From positions 947,638 through 1,011,637 of the forward strand of contig NZ_VDES01000002.1 in the NCBI RefSeq assembly GCF_013607875.1: a stretch of DNA of 64,000 bases, in the 5' to 3' direction. Each line of letters opens with the position of its first letter. Position 1 is the stretch's first letter. The translations under genes were made by a program, and so were the position numbers. The notes under the pieces are model-generated. The model saw only the letters and a program-made list of their open reading frames with translations, ran no database searches and had not been told where the DNA came from. Shown here one piece after another: positions 33,986 to 42,630 of the stretch. Source of the DNA: Blastomonas ursincola. GTDB taxonomy: Bacteria > Pseudomonadota > Alphaproteobacteria > Sphingomonadales > Sphingomonadaceae.

Positions 33986-34638
33986 CGCGCGGGCGAATCC
34001 TCGCCATTCTCATCGTCGTCGCCGCGCTCGCAGGGGCAGGCGTCTATGGCTGGATGCAGTTCGGCGACCAGCTGTTCAGGTCCGGACAGCAGTCCGCCCC
34101 CAAGAAGGTTGCGCTTCGCCCCTCCACCCCGCCGCCGGTCCAGGCGGCTGCGGCAGGCGAGGCTACGCCCATGGCGCAGCGCGTCGCGACCATCGCGCTG
34201 CTCAACAAGCGCAACGGCGAAACCCGCGATCTGGAAATGAAGCCGGGCGAATCGCGCCGTGTCGGCAATGCGATCGTCCGCCTCTCGGCCTGCGAGCGCA
34301 CCGCGCCCTGGGAACAGGTGCCCGAAACCGGCGCGTTCGTGCAGCTGCTGGTTCAGGAGCGCGCCACGCGCTCGTCCGATCCGGTGTGGAAGCGCGTGTT
34401 CTCTGGCTGGGTGTTCAAGGAATCGCCCTCGCTCAACGTCGTCGAGCACCCGATCTACGACGTCTGGGTCAAGAAGTGCGCGATGGAATATCCGGGTGAA
34501 GATGCGCCGGTCGAGGAAGCCGGTAAGGGCGGTTCGTCGGCTGCGCCAACCGCATCGGCTCCGGCCAGTGCCGAAAACCCCGCGACCAGCCCCGATTCGG
34601 CGCCAGGCCCGGCGACCCCCTCGACTGATACCGAATAA
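33982..34638 (+). CDS. DUF2155 envelope protein
   Basis: The 218-residue protein has one N-terminal membrane segment or uncleaved signal (residues about 5-25, ILAILIVVAALAGAGVYGW), a Pro/Ala linker, then the DUF2155 domain. The domain is seen in IALLNKRNGETRDLEMKPGE and FSGWVFKESPSLNVVEHPIYDVWVKKC. An Ala/Ser/Pro-rich tail follows. Function of the family is unknown. GTG start with 4-base overlap to the NDUFA12-like gene. The last 184 bases are antisense to the 3' end of aat. Confidence 0.85.
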   Translation: MTRGRILAILIVVAALAGAGVYGWMQFGDQLFRSGQQSAPKKVALRPSTPPPVQAAAAGEATPMAQRVATIALLNKRNGETRDLEMKPGESRRVGNAIVRLSACERTAPWEQVPETGAFVQLLVQERATRSSDPVWKRVFSGWVFKESPSLNVVEHPIYDVWVKKCAMEYPGEDAPVEEAGKGGSSAAPTASAPASAENPATSPDSAPGPATPSTDTE

Positions 34639-35285
34639 AGCCCCGGCATCACCGGATGCGGCCGTTGTACCCGCGGCGGCGCATAGGGCGAATCGCAGAT
34701 CGCCTCGTTCAGCAGCTTGAGATACTCGCCCTGGGGCAGCTCGATCGCGCCCATCGAGGCGAGATGCGGGGTGATGAACTGGCAGTCGAGCAATGTCAGC
34801 CCGCCCTTGCGCATCGCCGCGACCAGCCAGGCGAGCGCGACCTTGCTGGCATCGGTCGCGCGGCTGAACATGCTCTCGCCGCAGAACGCGCGGCCGATCT
34901 CTACCCCGTAGAGCCCGCCGACCAGCTCGCCCTCGCGCCAGCATTCCACGCTGTGCGCGCGTCCCTGATTGTGCAGCGCGATGAAACTCGCCTCGATGGT
35001 GCGATTGATCCAGGTCTGCTCGCGGCCCTGGGCTGACTCGGCGCACATCGCGATGACCTTGGCAAAGGCGCGGTTGCAGGTGACAGTGAACCGGTCCTGT
35101 CGCACCGCCTTGCGCAGCGAGGTGGAAAAGCGGAAGCCGTCGAGCGGCAGGATTGCGCGCATTTCGGGCTCGACCCAGAAGACATCGACATCGTCGCGCG
35201 CATCGGCCATGGGGAAGATGCCGATGGCATAGGCCCGCATCAGCATGTTGAGATCGATGGTGACCGGACCGGGGGTGCCGTGCAT
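34455..35285 (-). CDS. aat: Leucyl/phenylalanyl-tRNA-protein transferase with C-terminal extension
   Basis: The 276-residue protein has the Aat core: DVFWVEPEMRAILPL, TCNRAFAKVIAMCA, TWINRTIEASFIALHNQG, SVECWREGELVGGLYGVEIG, FCGESMFSRATDASKVAL and LLDCQFITPHLASMGA. It attaches Leu or Phe to N-terminal Lys/Arg of proteins for ClpAP degradation (N-degron pathway). The core ends near residue 215. About 60 more residues, low in complexity and encoded antisense to the DUF2155 gene, end in FLTQTS. This tail is either real or the stop is simply late; the enzyme core is complete without it. Confidence 0.93.
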   Translation of the reverse strand: MHGTPGPVTIDLNMLMRAYAIGIFPMADARDDVDVFWVEPEMRAILPLDGFRFSTSLRKAVRQDRFTVTCNRAFAKVIAMCAESAQGREQTWINRTIEASFIALHNQGRAHSVECWREGELVGGLYGVEIGRAFCGESMFSRATDASKVALAWLVAAMRKGGLTLLDCQFITPHLASMGAIELPQGEYLKLLNEAICDSPYAPPRVQRPHPVMPGLYSVSVEGVAGPGAESGLVAGFSALAGADAVGAADEPPLPASSTGASSPGYSIAHFLTQTS

Positions 35286-35395
35286 CCTGCGAATCTAGGC
35301 TATCGCTGGCCAAGTTCAATCACCATATCCGCAGGGCTTTGCGATTGCCGGGCGATAGGCTAGAGCGCGGCACGATTTAATCAGGAGTGACCCCC

Positions 35396-36523
35396 ATGCG
35401 TGCCGAAGGGCAGGCCCATATCGATAGCATCAACGCCGCGTTGGCGCTGGTCCGCAAGTTCCTGGACTGGGACCGCGCGTTGCGTCGCCTCGACGAGCTC
35501 AACGCGCGCGTCGAGGACCCGACGCTGTGGAACGATCCCAAATCGGCAGAAGAGGTGATGCGCGAGCGGCGGCGGCTGGAACAGGCGATCGGCACGGTCG
35601 ACGAGATCAGCCAGGAAATGGCCGATGCGATCGAATTCGTCGAACTGGGCGAGGCCGAGGGCGATGACGAGACCGTGGCCGAGGGGCTGGCGACGCTGAA
35701 GGCGCTTTCCGAGCGCGCTGAGCGCGACAAGGTTCAGGCGCTGCTCGCGGGCGAGGCGGACAGCTACGACACCTATCTCGAAGTCCATGCCGGGGCCGGC
35801 GGCACCGAGAGCCAGGACTGGGCCGAGATGTTGCAGCGCATGTATTCGCGCTGGGCCGAGCGGCGCGGCTACAAGGTCGAGCTGGTCGATTATCACGCGG
35901 GCGAACAGGCGGGCATCAAGTCCGCGACGCTGCTCATCAAGGGCGAGAATGCCTATGGCTGGGCCAAGACCGAAAGCGGCGTGCACCGGCTGGTGCGCAT
36001 CTCGCCCTATGACAGCTCGGCGCGGCGGCATACCAGCTTCTCGAGCGTCTGGGTCTATCCGGTGATCGACGACAGCTTCGAGATCGACATCAAGGAGAGC
36101 GATCTCAAGATCGACACCTATCGCGCCTCGGGTGCGGGCGGTCAGCACGTCAACACCACCGACTCCGCGGTGCGCATCACGCACATTCCCTCGGGCATCA
36201 TCGTCGCCAGCCAGAATGACCGGTCGCAGCACAAGAACCGCGCCACCGCGATGAACATGCTCAAGGCGCGGATGTACGAGGCGGAAATGCAGAAGCGCGA
36301 GGCCGAGGCTTCGGGCGAATATGCCGCCAAGACCGAGATCGGCTGGGGGCACCAGATCCGCTCGTACGTGCTCCAGCCCTATCAGCTGGTCAAGGACCTG
36401 CGCACCGGCGTGACCTCGACCTCGCCGGGCGACGTGCTCGACGGTGCGATCGATCCGTTCATGGCGGCCGCACTGTCGCAGAAGGTCACCGGCGAGAAAG
36501 TCGATGTCGAAGATGTCGACTGA
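35396..36523 (+). CDS. prfB: Peptide chain release factor 2
   Basis: The 375-residue protein has the GGQ motif at residues 248-250 (SGAGGQHVN) that drives peptidyl-tRNA hydrolysis. The stop-codon recognition loop is present as SPYDSSARRHTSF, where the family SPF tripeptide reads SPY. RF2 reads UGA and UAA. The reading frame is continuous, so the programmed +1 frameshift of Escherichia coli prfB is absent. GGAG stands 8 bases before ATG 35396; a GTG at 35387 is too close to it. The next gene overlaps its 3' end. Confidence 0.96.
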   Translation: MRAEGQAHIDSINAALALVRKFLDWDRALRRLDELNARVEDPTLWNDPKSAEEVMRERRRLEQAIGTVDEISQEMADAIEFVELGEAEGDDETVAEGLATLKALSERAERDKVQALLAGEADSYDTYLEVHAGAGGTESQDWAEMLQRMYSRWAERRGYKVELVDYHAGEQAGIKSATLLIKGENAYGWAKTESGVHRLVRISPYDSSARRHTSFSSVWVYPVIDDSFEIDIKESDLKIDTYRASGAGGQHVNTTDSAVRITHIPSGIIVASQNDRSQHKNRATAMNMLKARMYEAEMQKREAEASGEYAAKTEIGWGHQIRSYVLQPYQLVKDLRTGVTSTSPGDVLDGAIDPFMAAALSQKVTGEKVDVEDVD

Positions 36524-37250
36524 CCGTCCGGGTCGGTTTGCGTGGTTGCTGCTGGCAACGGCGGTGCTCGCCGCCTGTCAGCCGGCCGCCAGCGACGAAA
36601 GCGACCGACCCGAGACCGCGCGTACCTTCCCGCGCGCCGATCGCCCGGTGGCGGGCGTGGTCAGCAACGAATTCTCGAACGAGGAAGCCCGCGACGACCG
36701 CAACGAGGCGACCAAGGTCATGGACCTGGCCGGGATCACGCCGGGCATGACCGTGGCCGATATCGGCGCGGGCAACGGCTATTATACCGTGCGCCTAGCC
36801 GAGCGCGTGGGAGCTGAGGGCCGCGTGCTGGCGCAGGATATCGACGATGCGGCGCTCAAGCGGCTGGGCATGCGCGTCGAGCGCGAGCGGCTCGACAATG
36901 TCTCGATCAAGCCCGGCGATATCGACGATCCGCGCCTGCCCGAGAACAGCTTCGACCGCATCTTCATGGTCCATATGTATCATGAGGTGACCGAACCCTA
37001 TGCGTTCATCTGGCGGTTGCGGCCGGCGCTCAAAAAGGGCGGGCAGGTGATCGTGGTCGACGTCGACCGACCGACCAACCGGCACGGCATTCCGCCCAAG
37101 CTCTTGTTCTGCGAGTTCGAGGCGGTGGGCTACAAGTTGGTCGAGTTCATCGAAAAGCCCGACATCGCGGGTTATTTCGCGCGGTTCGAAGCGGTTGGCC
37201 CGGCACTGGAGCCGGGCAGGATCAGGGGTTGCGATCAGCCCGGGTCTTGA
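36504..37250 (+). CDS. Class I SAM-dependent methyltransferase with lipoprotein signal
   Basis: The 248-residue protein starts inside the end of prfB (ATG 36504; 36513 is an alternative). Its N-terminus LLLATAVLAAC is a lipobox signal with Cys, so it is probably a lipoprotein. The mature part has SAM motif I, VADIGAGNGYYTVRLAERVG, then VLAQDIDDAAL, FDRIFMVHMYHEV and KKGGQVIVVDVDR. A methyltransferase fold outside the cytoplasm is odd because SAM is cytoplasmic; it may have another role or be inactive. Similar exported methyltransferase-like proteins are annotated in sphingomonads as I recall. Confidence 0.78.
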   Translation: MSKMSTDRPGRFAWLLLATAVLAACQPAASDESDRPETARTFPRADRPVAGVVSNEFSNEEARDDRNEATKVMDLAGITPGMTVADIGAGNGYYTVRLAERVGAEGRVLAQDIDDAALKRLGMRVERERLDNVSIKPGDIDDPRLPENSFDRIFMVHMYHEVTEPYAFIWRLRPALKKGGQVIVVDVDRPTNRHGIPPKLLFCEFEAVGYKLVEFIEKPDIAGYFARFEAVGPALEPGRIRGCDQPGS

Positions 37251-37342
37251 GAGGTAACCGGCAGCGGCATTCATCGGTTTTTCATTGGTCTTTTTGTGCG
37301 CAGCATGCCTATACCGGCATGGGGCAAAGTGGGAGCGGATAC

Positions 37343-38746
37343 GTGTTCAAGGGTTTGAAGCCGATCATCTATGGCGGACGCGAGGTCTGGCCGTTGATCG
37401 AGGGCGGCAAGGGGGTTTCCGCCACCAATCACGCCAGTTCGGGCGCCTGGGCCGCAGCGGGCGGCATTGGTACGGTGTCGGCGGTCAATGCCGACAGCTA
37501 TGACGAAAACGGCAATGTCATCCCGCAGATATATCACGGACGCACCCGCGCCGAACGGCACCAGGAGCTGATCCGCTACGGCATCGAGGGCGGTGTCGCG
37601 CAGGTCAAGCGCGCGTTCGAGATCGCCGGCGGCCAGGGCGCGATCAACATCAACGTGCTGTGGGAAATGGGCGGCGCGCAGCAGATCCTGCACGGCATCC
37701 TCGAGCGCACGCGCGGCATGGTCGCGGGCGTCACCTGCGGTGCGGGCATGCCCTACAAGCTGTCCGAGATCGCTGCGCAGTATAACGTCAACTACCTGCC
37801 GATCATCAGCTCGGCCCGGGCCTTCCGTGCGCTGTGGAAGCGCGCCTATCACAAGGTCAGCGAGCTGATGGCTGCGGTGGTCTATGAGGACCCCTGGCTT
37901 GCGGGAGGGCATAACGGCCTTTCCAATGCCGAAGATCCGCGCCAGCCGCAGGACCCCTATCCGCGCGTCAAGGCGCTGCGCGACACGATGCGCGCCGAAG
38001 GCATTTCGGACGATGTCCCGATCATCATGGCGGGCGGCGTATGGTATCTGCGCGACTGGGAGCACTGGATCGACAATCCCGAACTCGGCCAGATCGCGTT
38101 CCAGTACGGCACCCGTCCGCTGCTGACGCAGGAAAGCCCGATCCCGCAGAAGTGGAAGGACGAGCTGACCAAGATCCAGGAAGGCGATGTGCTGCTGCAG
38201 CGGTTCAGCCCGACCGGCTTTTACTCGAGCGCGGTGCGCAACCCGTTCCTCAAGTCGCTCGAGGCCCGGTCCGAACGGCAGATTCCGTTCTCCACCGAAA
38301 TGGCGGGCGAACATACCGCACAGCTCGATTGTGGAGTGAAGGGCAAGAATTTCTGGGTGGCGCCTGCTGATCTTGATCGCGCGCGCCGCTGGGATGCACA
38401 AGGCTTTACCACCGCGCTCAAGACGCCGGACAACACGCTGATCTTCGTCACTCCGCACGAACGCGCCGAAATCCGCAAGGACCAGACCGATTGCATGGGC
38501 TGTCTGTCGCATTGCGCGTTCTCGTCGTGGAAGGACCATGATAACAACTCGACCGGTTATCTCGCCGATCCGCGCAGCTTCTGCATCCAGAAGGCGCTGC
38601 AGAACATCGCGCATGGCGACGACCCGGACAAGAACCTGATGTTCGCAGGGCACGCCGCCTATAATTTCGGCACCGATCCGTTCTATTCGAACGGCTTCGT
38701 GCCAACGGTGAAGCAGTTGGTCGATCGCATCCTGACCGGCGACTGA
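37343..38746 (+). CDS. Nitronate monooxygenase-like flavoprotein with C-terminal Cys cluster
   Basis: The 467-residue protein resembles the nitropropane dioxygenase/NMO TIM barrel: WPLIEGGKGVSATNHASSGA, GMVAGVTCGAGMPYKLSEIA, YLPIISSARAF, VPIIMAGGVWYLRDW and IAFQYGTRPLLTQES. The C-terminal third contains CMGCLSHCAFSSW and a further FCIQ, which could bind an iron-sulfur cluster. The substrate is not known; the family oxidises alkyl nitronates or acts as other FMN reductases. The GTG at 37343 was chosen because GGGAG lies 7 bases upstream; an ATG at 37319 has no site. Confidence 0.8.
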   Translation: MFKGLKPIIYGGREVWPLIEGGKGVSATNHASSGAWAAAGGIGTVSAVNADSYDENGNVIPQIYHGRTRAERHQELIRYGIEGGVAQVKRAFEIAGGQGAININVLWEMGGAQQILHGILERTRGMVAGVTCGAGMPYKLSEIAAQYNVNYLPIISSARAFRALWKRAYHKVSELMAAVVYEDPWLAGGHNGLSNAEDPRQPQDPYPRVKALRDTMRAEGISDDVPIIMAGGVWYLRDWEHWIDNPELGQIAFQYGTRPLLTQESPIPQKWKDELTKIQEGDVLLQRFSPTGFYSSAVRNPFLKSLEARSERQIPFSTEMAGEHTAQLDCGVKGKNFWVAPADLDRARRWDAQGFTTALKTPDNTLIFVTPHERAEIRKDQTDCMGCLSHCAFSSWKDHDNNSTGYLADPRSFCIQKALQNIAHGDDPDKNLMFAGHAAYNFGTDPFYSNGFVPTVKQLVDRILTGD

Positions 38747-38849
38747 CCGCGACCAGCCCCGCATCGCTGCCTGACAGAACTGGGCATTGACGCGGGCTCT
38801 TTTCTCCCGCATCCCGTTGTTAACCGGACGATTAACACGGGGTGTGGAG

Positions 38850-40010
38850 ATGGATTTCAGCCTTTCGGACGAGCAGGTCGCGCTGCGCGAGACGGTGCGG
38901 CGGTTCGCGCAGGCCGAGCTGGTGCCGCTGGCCGCCGAGCTGGAGCGCGACAACCGCCCGGTCCCGCGCGACATGGTGCGCCGCTATGCCGAAATGGGCC
39001 TGCTGGGCATCAACACGCCCGAAGCGCTGGGTGGTCTGGGGCTCACCAATCTGGACGCACTGATCGTGCTGGAAGAGCTGGCCAAGGTTAGTTCCGCCGT
39101 CGCGTTTCCCGTATTCGAAGCCTGTGTCGGACCCGTTCGGGCGATCCAGCATTTCGCTCCCGATGCGCTGAAGCAGCGGATCGTGCCGCAGGTCTGCGCG
39201 GGCGAGATGATCGTCGCCGTATCGATGTCCGAACCGGCGGCGGGCACCGCGCTCACCGACCTCTCCACGCGCGGCGTGATCGCCGATGGCAAGGTGACCA
39301 TCAACGGCACCAAGCGCTGGTGCTCAGGCGGTGGGCATTCGGACGCCTATCTGGTCTATACCCGCCTTTCCGACGCGCCGGGCGCCAAGGGCATCGGCGC
39401 GGTGCTGGTGGAAAAGGGCACGCCCGGCCTCAGCTTCGGCCAACCCGAGACGCTGATGGGCTTTCGCGGCGTGCCCTCGGCCGATCTGATGTTCGACGAT
39501 TGCGTCGTGCCCGAAGGGAATATCGTCGTCCCGGCAGGCGGTTTTGCCAAGCTGATGGAGGCGTTCGACCTGGAGCGTTGCGGCAATGCTACCATGGCGC
39601 TGGGCCAGGCCTCGGGTGCGCTGGAGGACGTGCTTGGCTATGTCCAGGACCGGCAGCAGTTCGGCAAGCCGCTGGTCGATTTCCAGGCGGTGCAGATGAA
39701 GCTCGCTGAAATGCAGATCGAGGTCGAGGCGGCCAGGTTGCTGATCTGGCGCGCGGCGGCCAATTCGGACCAGGGTCTGCCCTCGATCCTCGACAGCTCA
39801 TCGGCCAAGTGCTTTGCCAACCAGATCGCGCGCTCGGTCACCGGCAATGCCGTCCAGCTGATGGGCGGCTATGGCTATTCCACCCAATATCCCATGGAAC
39901 GCCGCATGCGCGACGCCTGGGGCTGGGGCATTGCCGGAGGTGCTATCGATATCCAGAAGGTCAATATCGCCAGCGCGATGGTGGGTCGTCGCTTCGACCA
40001 AAGGCGATGA
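38850..40010 (+). CDS. Acyl-CoA dehydrogenase
   Basis: The 386-residue flavoenzyme has the ACAD layout: helical N-terminus MDFSLSDEQVALRETVRRFA, FAD/substrate loop VAVSMSEPAAGTALTDLST, and C-terminal GYVQDRQQFGKPLVDFQAVQ, then VQLMGGYGYSTQYPMERRMRDAW. It oxidises acyl-CoA thioesters to enoyl-CoA. Catalytic-base position and chain length cannot be fixed by eye. The following CaiB-type CoA transferase on the same strand suggests a small acid-degradation unit, though a leftward small gene lies between them. Confidence 0.93.
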   Translation: MDFSLSDEQVALRETVRRFAQAELVPLAAELERDNRPVPRDMVRRYAEMGLLGINTPEALGGLGLTNLDALIVLEELAKVSSAVAFPVFEACVGPVRAIQHFAPDALKQRIVPQVCAGEMIVAVSMSEPAAGTALTDLSTRGVIADGKVTINGTKRWCSGGGHSDAYLVYTRLSDAPGAKGIGAVLVEKGTPGLSFGQPETLMGFRGVPSADLMFDDCVVPEGNIVVPAGGFAKLMEAFDLERCGNATMALGQASGALEDVLGYVQDRQQFGKPLVDFQAVQMKLAEMQIEVEAARLLIWRAAANSDQGLPSILDSSSAKCFANQIARSVTGNAVQLMGGYGYSTQYPMERRMRDAWGWGIAGGAIDIQKVNIASAMVGRRFDQRR

Positions 40011-40035
40011 TGCGATGAGCCCTGGCCTGCCGGCC

Positions 40036-40227
40036 TCAGCCGAAACGCGACTTGGCCTTGCGCAGCAGGCGCGCCCAGTGCTTGCGGTCACGGTCGCGCA
40101 GCTTGGTATCGTCAGCGCGTGCCTGCAGCACGTTCAGGATATCATCGCCATAGCGCTTGAACATATTGTCCAGGTCGCGCGCGTCCTTGCTGCGCTGTTC
40201 AGCGCTCTCAAAAAGTCCCAGTATCAT
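40036..40227 (-). CDS. Small conserved-looking hypothetical protein
   Basis: The 63-residue highly charged helical protein is MILGLFESAEQRSKDARDLD followed by Lys/Arg-rich helices (RDRDRKHWARLLRKAKSRFG). No family is recognised. A GGGGG stretch precedes the ATG by a few bases. The amphipathic composition and clean start suggest a real gene. It lies between the convergent acyl-CoA dehydrogenase and the divergent CoA transferase. Confidence 0.6.
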   Translation of the reverse strand: MILGLFESAEQRSKDARDLDNMFKRYGDDILNVLQARADDTKLRDRDRKHWARLLRKAKSRFG

Positions 40228-40447
40228 AAAGCCCCCAACGGGAACGGATGCGACTCGTCGTGCGAAACCGAAACACCCCTTCCGGCGCGGCGGACATTAG
40301 CTCCACAATGGTGTTATTCGCAACGGGCAAGTCGGACCGAAATGGCGCATTTCCGAGGATTTGGTCCCAATTTTGAACGATTTTACGACCTATGTGCCCC
40401 TAAAGTGACAGGCGAAATGACAGTAATCAGCAAGGAGGAATGCCCAA

Positions 40448-41641
40448 GTGGCTGAAGCAATCTGGACGATAGGCGATGTTGCGGCGACCGGGCCGCTTGC
40501 AGGGGTGCGCGTGCTGGACATGTCGAGCGTGGTCATGGGTCCGCTGGCGACGATGATGCTGGCCGATATGGGCGCGAACGTGATCAAGGTCGAGAACAAG
40601 GGCGGCACCCATGCCGGCGACATGATGCGCTATGCCGGATCGTCGCCGACCGGCGATCTGGGGCCGATCTTCATGGCGCTCAACCGCAACAAGAAATCGG
40701 TGACGATCGATGGGCGCGAAGAACTGGGCAAGGCACAGCTCGAGACGCTGCTGCGCGAGGCGGACGTGTTTTTCCACAATGTTCGCATGGCGGGGATGGC
40801 GCGGCTCGGGCTCGATTATGAATCGGTCAAGGCGATCAACCCGAACATCATCTACATCCATTGCTGCGGCTATGGCGCCGATGGCCCCTATGGCAAGCGC
40901 CAGGCCTATGACGATCTGGTCCAGGCGGCATCGGGCTGGGCCGATCTCTATGCCAAGCGGTCGGACGGTCCGCCGAGTTACACCCCGTCGCTGGTCGCGG
41001 ACAAGACGGTGGGGCTGTTCGCCACGATCGCGACGCTCGCTGCGGTGGTGCACCGTCAGCGTACGGGCGAGGGGCAGTTCGTGTCGGTCCCGATGTTCGA
41101 ATGCTTCACCTTCTTCAACATGGTGGAGAACCTGTACGGCCAGACTTTCCCCGGCGATGGCAAGTTCGGCTATACCCGGTCGATCAACCCGCGGCGCAGG
41201 CCCTATCCGACCAAGGACGGCTTCATCGCCATCGTCCCCTATGTCGACCGGCAATGGGCACGGTTCTTCGAGATCGGGGGGCGACCGGGCGTGTTCGAAG
41301 ATCCGCGCTTTTCAACCTATGAGGAGCGCACCAAGCATACAGGCGACCTCTATGCGATCATCGAGGAAGTCGCCGCGACAAAGACCACCGACGAATGGGT
41401 CGAACTGCTCGACAAGGAAGACATTCCGGCAATGCGGTTCAACCCGATCGAGAAGGTGCCTGACGATCCGCATCTCAAGGCCACCGGCTTCTTCATGGAC
41501 ATGGCAGCGCCGCATATCGGGCCCTATCGCACGCTGCGTCATCCGATCGCGTTCACCGGCAGCCCGGCCAATCAGCGGCTGGCCCCGCAGAGCATCGGCG
41601 CGCAGAATAGCGAGCTGCCGAGCGCGGCAAATGATGGGTAA
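40448..41641 (+). CDS. CaiB/BaiF family (class III) CoA transferase
   Basis: The 397-residue protein has GVRVLDMSSVVMGPLATMML, ADMGANVIKVENKGG, FMALNRNKKSVTID, and the catalytic Asp region RQAYDDLVQAASG. Class III enzymes move CoA between acids via an aspartyl-CoA intermediate. The substrate is unknown. The start is GTG with a perfect AAGGAGG nine bases upstream. It is preceded by about 220 bases of non-coding DNA in which I see no clear motif. Confidence 0.92.
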   Translation: MAEAIWTIGDVAATGPLAGVRVLDMSSVVMGPLATMMLADMGANVIKVENKGGTHAGDMMRYAGSSPTGDLGPIFMALNRNKKSVTIDGREELGKAQLETLLREADVFFHNVRMAGMARLGLDYESVKAINPNIIYIHCCGYGADGPYGKRQAYDDLVQAASGWADLYAKRSDGPPSYTPSLVADKTVGLFATIATLAAVVHRQRTGEGQFVSVPMFECFTFFNMVENLYGQTFPGDGKFGYTRSINPRRRPYPTKDGFIAIVPYVDRQWARFFEIGGRPGVFEDPRFSTYEERTKHTGDLYAIIEEVAATKTTDEWVELLDKEDIPAMRFNPIEKVPDDPHLKATGFFMDMAAPHIGPYRTLRHPIAFTGSPANQRLAPQSIGAQNSELPSAANDG

Positions 41642-41659
41642 GGAGAGGGGCCCCCGGCG

Positions 41660-42037
41660 TCAGCGCTGACGCGGATAGGACGGGCTATACGCATCAAGCA
41701 CCCGCAGGAAGCGCGGCGTTTCCTGCGTGGTGCCCACCGGCTTGCGGGCGAGCTTGGGATTGATCTGGCGATCGAAGGCGACGCCGAATTTCTCGCTGCG
41801 CACCCAGGCAATCTGCCCGCGAACATGGCCGATATTGCGCAGTTCGACGACGATGCGCTGGCCCTGGGTCACCTCGAGCTCGGATTCGACCATCATGCCG
41901 CCGCTGGAAAGATTGCGCACCTTGACCTTGTGGCGCTCGCCGCTGTCTTCCAGCGTGAGTTCGGCGAGCAGGAACAAGCTGTCTCTCGCACGGCTCTCCT
42001 GAACATCGAGAGATTTCGGGCTGACAGGCATATTCAT
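41660..42037 (-). CDS. PilZ domain protein
   Basis: The 125-residue protein has a PilZ-like beta barrel with VKVRNLSSGGMMVES (the D/N-x-S-x-x-G motif) and GHVRGQIAWVRSEKFGVAFD. The usual N-terminal R-x-x-x-R of c-di-GMP binders is not present in standard form (RARDSLF is the nearest), so ligand binding is uncertain. The start is 42037 or 42031. It is alone between a CoA transferase and dksA. Confidence 0.82.
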   Translation of the reverse strand: MNMPVSPKSLDVQESRARDSLFLLAELTLEDSGERHKVKVRNLSSGGMMVESELEVTQGQRIVVELRNIGHVRGQIAWVRSEKFGVAFDRQINPKLARKPVGTTQETPRFLRVLDAYSPSYPRQR

Positions 42038-42165
42038 CGGTCTGGCTTCCAGCGTGGCAAGAGAGGCAGTTCCCCCCAATATGGAGGGAAGTGATGCACG
42101 CCTCTCTTATAGCGCCAAGAGTGTCGCCAATTGGTTAACCGGTGGCTGCCAGGGCGGGCCGGACG

Positions 42166-42630
42166 TCAGTCGTCGCGAGAGATTTTCTCACGGCGTTCAT
42201 GCGCTTCCTGCGCCTCGACCGTCATCGTCGCGATGGGGCGGGCGACCAGTCGGCCCAGACCGATCGGCTCGCCTGTGACCTCGCAATAGCCATATTCGCC
42301 CTCGTCGATCCGGCGCAGCGCGGAATCGATCTTGGCGATGAGCTTGCGCTGCCGGTCGCGGGTGCGCAGTTCGATGCCCCAGTCGGTCTCGCTCGACGCG
42401 CGATCGTTAAGATCGGGCTCGCGCATCGGGCCGTCCTGCAGCTGCTGCAGCGTGTCCTTGGACGCGGCCAGGATGGACCGCTTCCATTCCTGCAAAAGCG
42501 TACGGAAATATTCCAGCTGGCGCGGGGACATGTATTCCTCGTCGGGCGATGGAAAATAATCGCCCGCGATGTTCCTGCGCGCCTTGGCCAGCACATCGAT
42601 GTCATCGATAGCCGTGGAGATGGACGCCAT
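42166..42630 (-). CDS. dksA: DksA-type RNA polymerase-binding transcription factor
   Basis: The 154-residue protein has the coiled-coil part YMSPRQLEYFRTLLQEWKRS and the C-terminal domain YGYCEVTGEPIGLGRLVARP. Only one Cys of the four-Cys zinc finger is left, as in many alphaproteobacterial DksA proteins. DksA acts with ppGpp in the RNA polymerase secondary channel, and the coiled-coil tip residues Asp and Ala (DRASSETDWG) are visible. GGGAGC precedes the ATG. Replaces the zinc site with a structural variant, which is known for this class. Confidence 0.94.
   Translation of the reverse strand: MASISTAIDDIDVLAKARRNIAGDYFPSPDEEYMSPRQLEYFRTLLQEWKRSILAASKDTLQQLQDGPMREPDLNDRASSETDWGIELRTRDRQRKLIAKIDSALRRIDEGEYGYCEVTGEPIGLGRLVARPIATMTVEAQEAHERREKISRDD

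Noticed and set aside
35396-35520. Programmed +1 frameshift in prfB
   Set aside because: The frame is continuous from the start codon through the GGQ region; no early in-frame TGA is present.
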